A stretch of DNA of 20,926 nt from a virus: positions 1 to 20,926 of IMG/VR virus record IMGVR_UViG_3300037069_001537; one strand, given 5' to 3'. The translations under genes were made by a program, and so were the position numbers. Shown here one piece after another: positions 19,450-20,926 of this stretch (within the stretch, counting starts at the first letter, position 1; the number at the start of each line of letters is the position of its first letter). A model generated the notes under the pieces. It was not told the origin of the DNA. It saw nothing but the letters and a program-made list of their open reading frames with translations, and did not search any database.

Positions 19450-20926
19450 TCAGAACACGGCGGGGGCCTCGGGTGCCCCCCTCGCCTCCTGCGCCGCCCA
19501 GACGGCGGCTTTGATGGCGTCCGTGCGGCCCTTGGACCGGACCCGGGGCCCCTCCGGGCCCGAGACCACCCGCACCCCAAGCACCTGCGCCGCCAGGTCG
19601 GGCCCGTCGTCGTGCCGCATGACGCCCTCGACCACGAGGCGCCGAAGCTCGCCGACCGCCTGCCGTGACGTGCCGCCCACCGCCCGCACCGGCAACTCCC
19701 GCAGCGCGGGGTCGCCCGCAATGGATTTGCCCACCAGCACCGAGGGCACCCCGTCGAGGTAGCCCGCCGCCTGCGCCACAGTGTCGGCCAGGAAACACGA
19801 CACCCCCACATGCCCGGCCCCGTCATGCCCGGCCAGGGCCACGGCGACCCCCTGCCCGAACCACGCCTCCAGCGCCGCAGCCACGGGGGCGGTGGGCACG
19901 TACCCGCCCAACGCCTCCCACTCGGTCGAGGTGAACGCGGGCACACCAGGGTCCTCGGGGCGGGTGTGCGCCACGTCAACCCATTGGTTGAGGTAGTTCT
20001 GCCGAAACTCCAACTCCGTCTGCTTGGCGAGTTTGTCGATCACCTCGGACTCTCGCCGCTCACTCCAGATGGGCGACGCGGCACGCCACGCGGCCCGGTC
20101 GCTCAGGAGGGCGTCAGGGTGCGCCGACCACTCGGCAATAAGCGTGTTGCCGGGGTCGTCAAGCTCGGCCAACGCCTGCCCCCGGTACGTGCCGAACAAA
20201 TCCGATGCCGAGTCCCCCGCTGTGCTGATTAGGAGGAGTTGCGGGCTCGCCGATTCGGTCAGTGCGTCGTCGGCAGCCTCGACCACGCCCCGCCCGATCA
20301 TCCACCCCTCGTCAGCCACCAGCGCCGACAGGGCGAACCCCACCCCCACCCCGTCAGTGGCAGCCCGGATCAGCCACCGGCCACCGTCTGGGGACTCGAT
20401 CACCTGCTCACCGTTCGCCCACCGCACCCGCCAACCCTGCCCGGCAGCCCACCGCGCCGCAGGACGCCAAACCTCCGAGGCGGTCGGCAGCCGGTGCGCG
20501 ATATGGATAACCGTTTGCTCCTCCCCGAACCGTTCGCCCTGACAGATGCGCCACAACACCAGCGCCCGCACCAGCCACGATTTGCCCACCTGCCGGGCCA
20601 TCGTCACCAGGGCGTTACGCCACACCAGCCGCCCCCCCGCGTCATGCTCCAGCAGACGGAACGCCACCACCCGCTGCCACCACCGCAACCCCGACGTCTG
20701 CCGGGGGTGAATGCCGGGGTGCGCGTCCAGCCACGCCACAAACTCGGGCCCATAGGTGCCCACCGCGTCAGGGTGAGGGCCCGTCATGTAGCGCGGGGGG
20801 GAGGCGTCGGGCGGCACCGGCCCAAACTCGGCGATCCACGGCAGGGATTCGGCCAGGGCGGGCCAATTGGTGGGGTCCGGGGGCCTTGGGGAGAGAGACG
20901 CGGCAGACGCGGGTTCTCTCCTTCCC
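19450..20926 (-). CDS. terL: Terminase large subunit (5' end beyond window)
   Basis: Frame open from the right edge to a stop at 19450, at least 491 residues. No ATG, GTG or TTG occurs in frame between the edge and GTG 20817, and the sequence upstream of 20817 reads TNWPALAESLPWIAEFG, which I recognise as N-terminal terminase sequence; so the start probably lies outside. The ATPase domain has LRWWQRVVAFRLLEHDAGGR, Walker A VTMARQVGKSWLVRAL and Walker B SALVADEGWM. Downstream, YLNQWVDVAH and the nuclease region (AGHDGAGHVGVS, TDAIKAAVWAAQEAR) follow. It packages phage DNA through the portal. A small terminase gene would be to the right. Confidence 0.93.
   Translation of the reverse strand, partial: GRREPASAASLSPRPPDPTNWPALAESLPWIAEFGPVPPDASPPRYMTGPHPDAVGTYGPEFVAWLDAHPGIHPRQTSGLRWWQRVVAFRLLEHDAGGRLVWRNALVTMARQVGKSWLVRALVLWRICQGERFGEEQTVIHIAHRLPTASEVWRPAARWAAGQGWRVRWANGEQVIESPDGGRWLIRAATDGVGVGFALSALVADEGWMIGRGVVEAADDALTESASPQLLLISTAGDSASDLFGTYRGQALAELDDPGNTLIAEWSAHPDALLSDRAAWRAASPIWSERRESEVIDKLAKQTELEFRQNYLNQWVDVAHTRPEDPGVPAFTSTEWEALGGYVPTAPVAAALEAWFGQGVAVALAGHDGAGHVGVSCFLADTVAQAAGYLDGVPSVLVGKSIAGDPALRELPVRAVGGTSRQAVGELRRLVVEGVMRHDDGPDLAAQVLGVRVVSGPEGPRVRSKGRTDAIKAAVWAAQEARGAPEAPAVF

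Larger units (their letters stand above)
406..20168 (+). repeat. Oriented word family AAGCTC (mostly AAGCTCGG), 33 copies by eye
   Basis: AAGCTC starts on the plus strand at 406, 1045, 1310, 1831, 2691, 2959, 3309, 4239, 4439, 4892, 5387, 6371, 7588, 8135, 9162, 9328, 9841, 11330, 11488, 11675, 12939, 13168, 14464, 14951, 15736, 16032, 16637, 17201, 17678, 18437, 19396, 19645 and 20161. Eighteen continue as AAGCTCGG, five as AAGCTCAC, four as AAGCTCGC. I found no reverse-complement GAGCTT on the plus strand and one other AGCT (CAGCTC near 17871). Mean spacing is about 0.6 kb, irregular. Copies occur in genes of both directions, in different reading frames, and once in the terminase-portal gap. 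Confidence 0.8.

Noticed and set aside
20815-20817. GTG 20817 as the terminase start
   Set aside because: There is no ribosome binding site, and the frame continues upstream with terminase-like sequence to the window edge.
1-20926. CRISPR array, insertion sequence or anti-phage defence island
   Set aside because: No spaced direct repeats, transposase, terminal inverted repeats or defence-type effector proteins were found; gene content is a continuous phage genome.

Overview
The window is a piece of a temperate, siphovirus-type double-stranded DNA phage genome that infects a high-GC Gram-positive (actinobacterial) host. This rests on the very high G+C content, the many GTG starts, the 4-base GTGA/ATGA overlaps between genes, and protein families typical of actinophages. 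The host genus cannot be read from the sequence. An attP-like site (not an attL/attR junction) lies between phage genes, so this looks like the free or circular phage form, not an integrated prophage with its chromosome junction.

Almost all genes lie on the minus strand, so the structural operon reads from right to left. From the right edge: terminase large subunit (5' end outside the window), portal, prohead protease, HK97-type major capsid protein, head-tail connector, tail-terminator-like protein, tail tube, an HK97-gp10-like protein, tail-assembly chaperones G and G-T (joined by a -1 frameshift at CCCTTTC), tape measure, a hub-like minor tail protein with a carbohydrate-binding-like region, a second minor tail protein, a small unknown protein, an amidase endolysin, and a 40-residue one-span membrane protein that may be the holin. 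A strong terminator at 8728-8769 separates this operon from a convergent, plus-strand set of three zinc-finger-like proteins (7564-8720).

The lysogeny region (about 5294-7461) holds attP with a core that copies the 3' half of a tRNA-Arg(CCG), five arm-type repeats around it, a small zinc-ribbon gene, a tyrosine integrase, two hairpins, a regulatory gap with a palindrome, and a small HTH protein. That HTH gene heads a tightly overlapped early operon running to the left edge: RecB-like exonuclease, a 158-residue unknown, a RecT-like annealing protein with a proline-rich linker and extra C-terminal domain, several tiny proteins, a RusA-like resolvase, a C5 cytosine methyltransferase, and the start of a replication initiator-like gene.

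The most unusual signal is at the level of DNA words. By eye, AGCT occurs 34 times, and 33 of these are AAGCTC (18 are AAGCTCGG), all in the same orientation along the window. I found no GAGCTT on the plus strand and almost no AGCT in any other context. The two plus-strand genes that contain the word keep the window orientation, and synonymous codon choice appears bent to keep it so. A second unusual signal is a 95-codon open frame inside the methyltransferase gene whose translation itself resembles segments of phage methyltransferase-like proteins, so one DNA stretch may encode two recognisable sequences.
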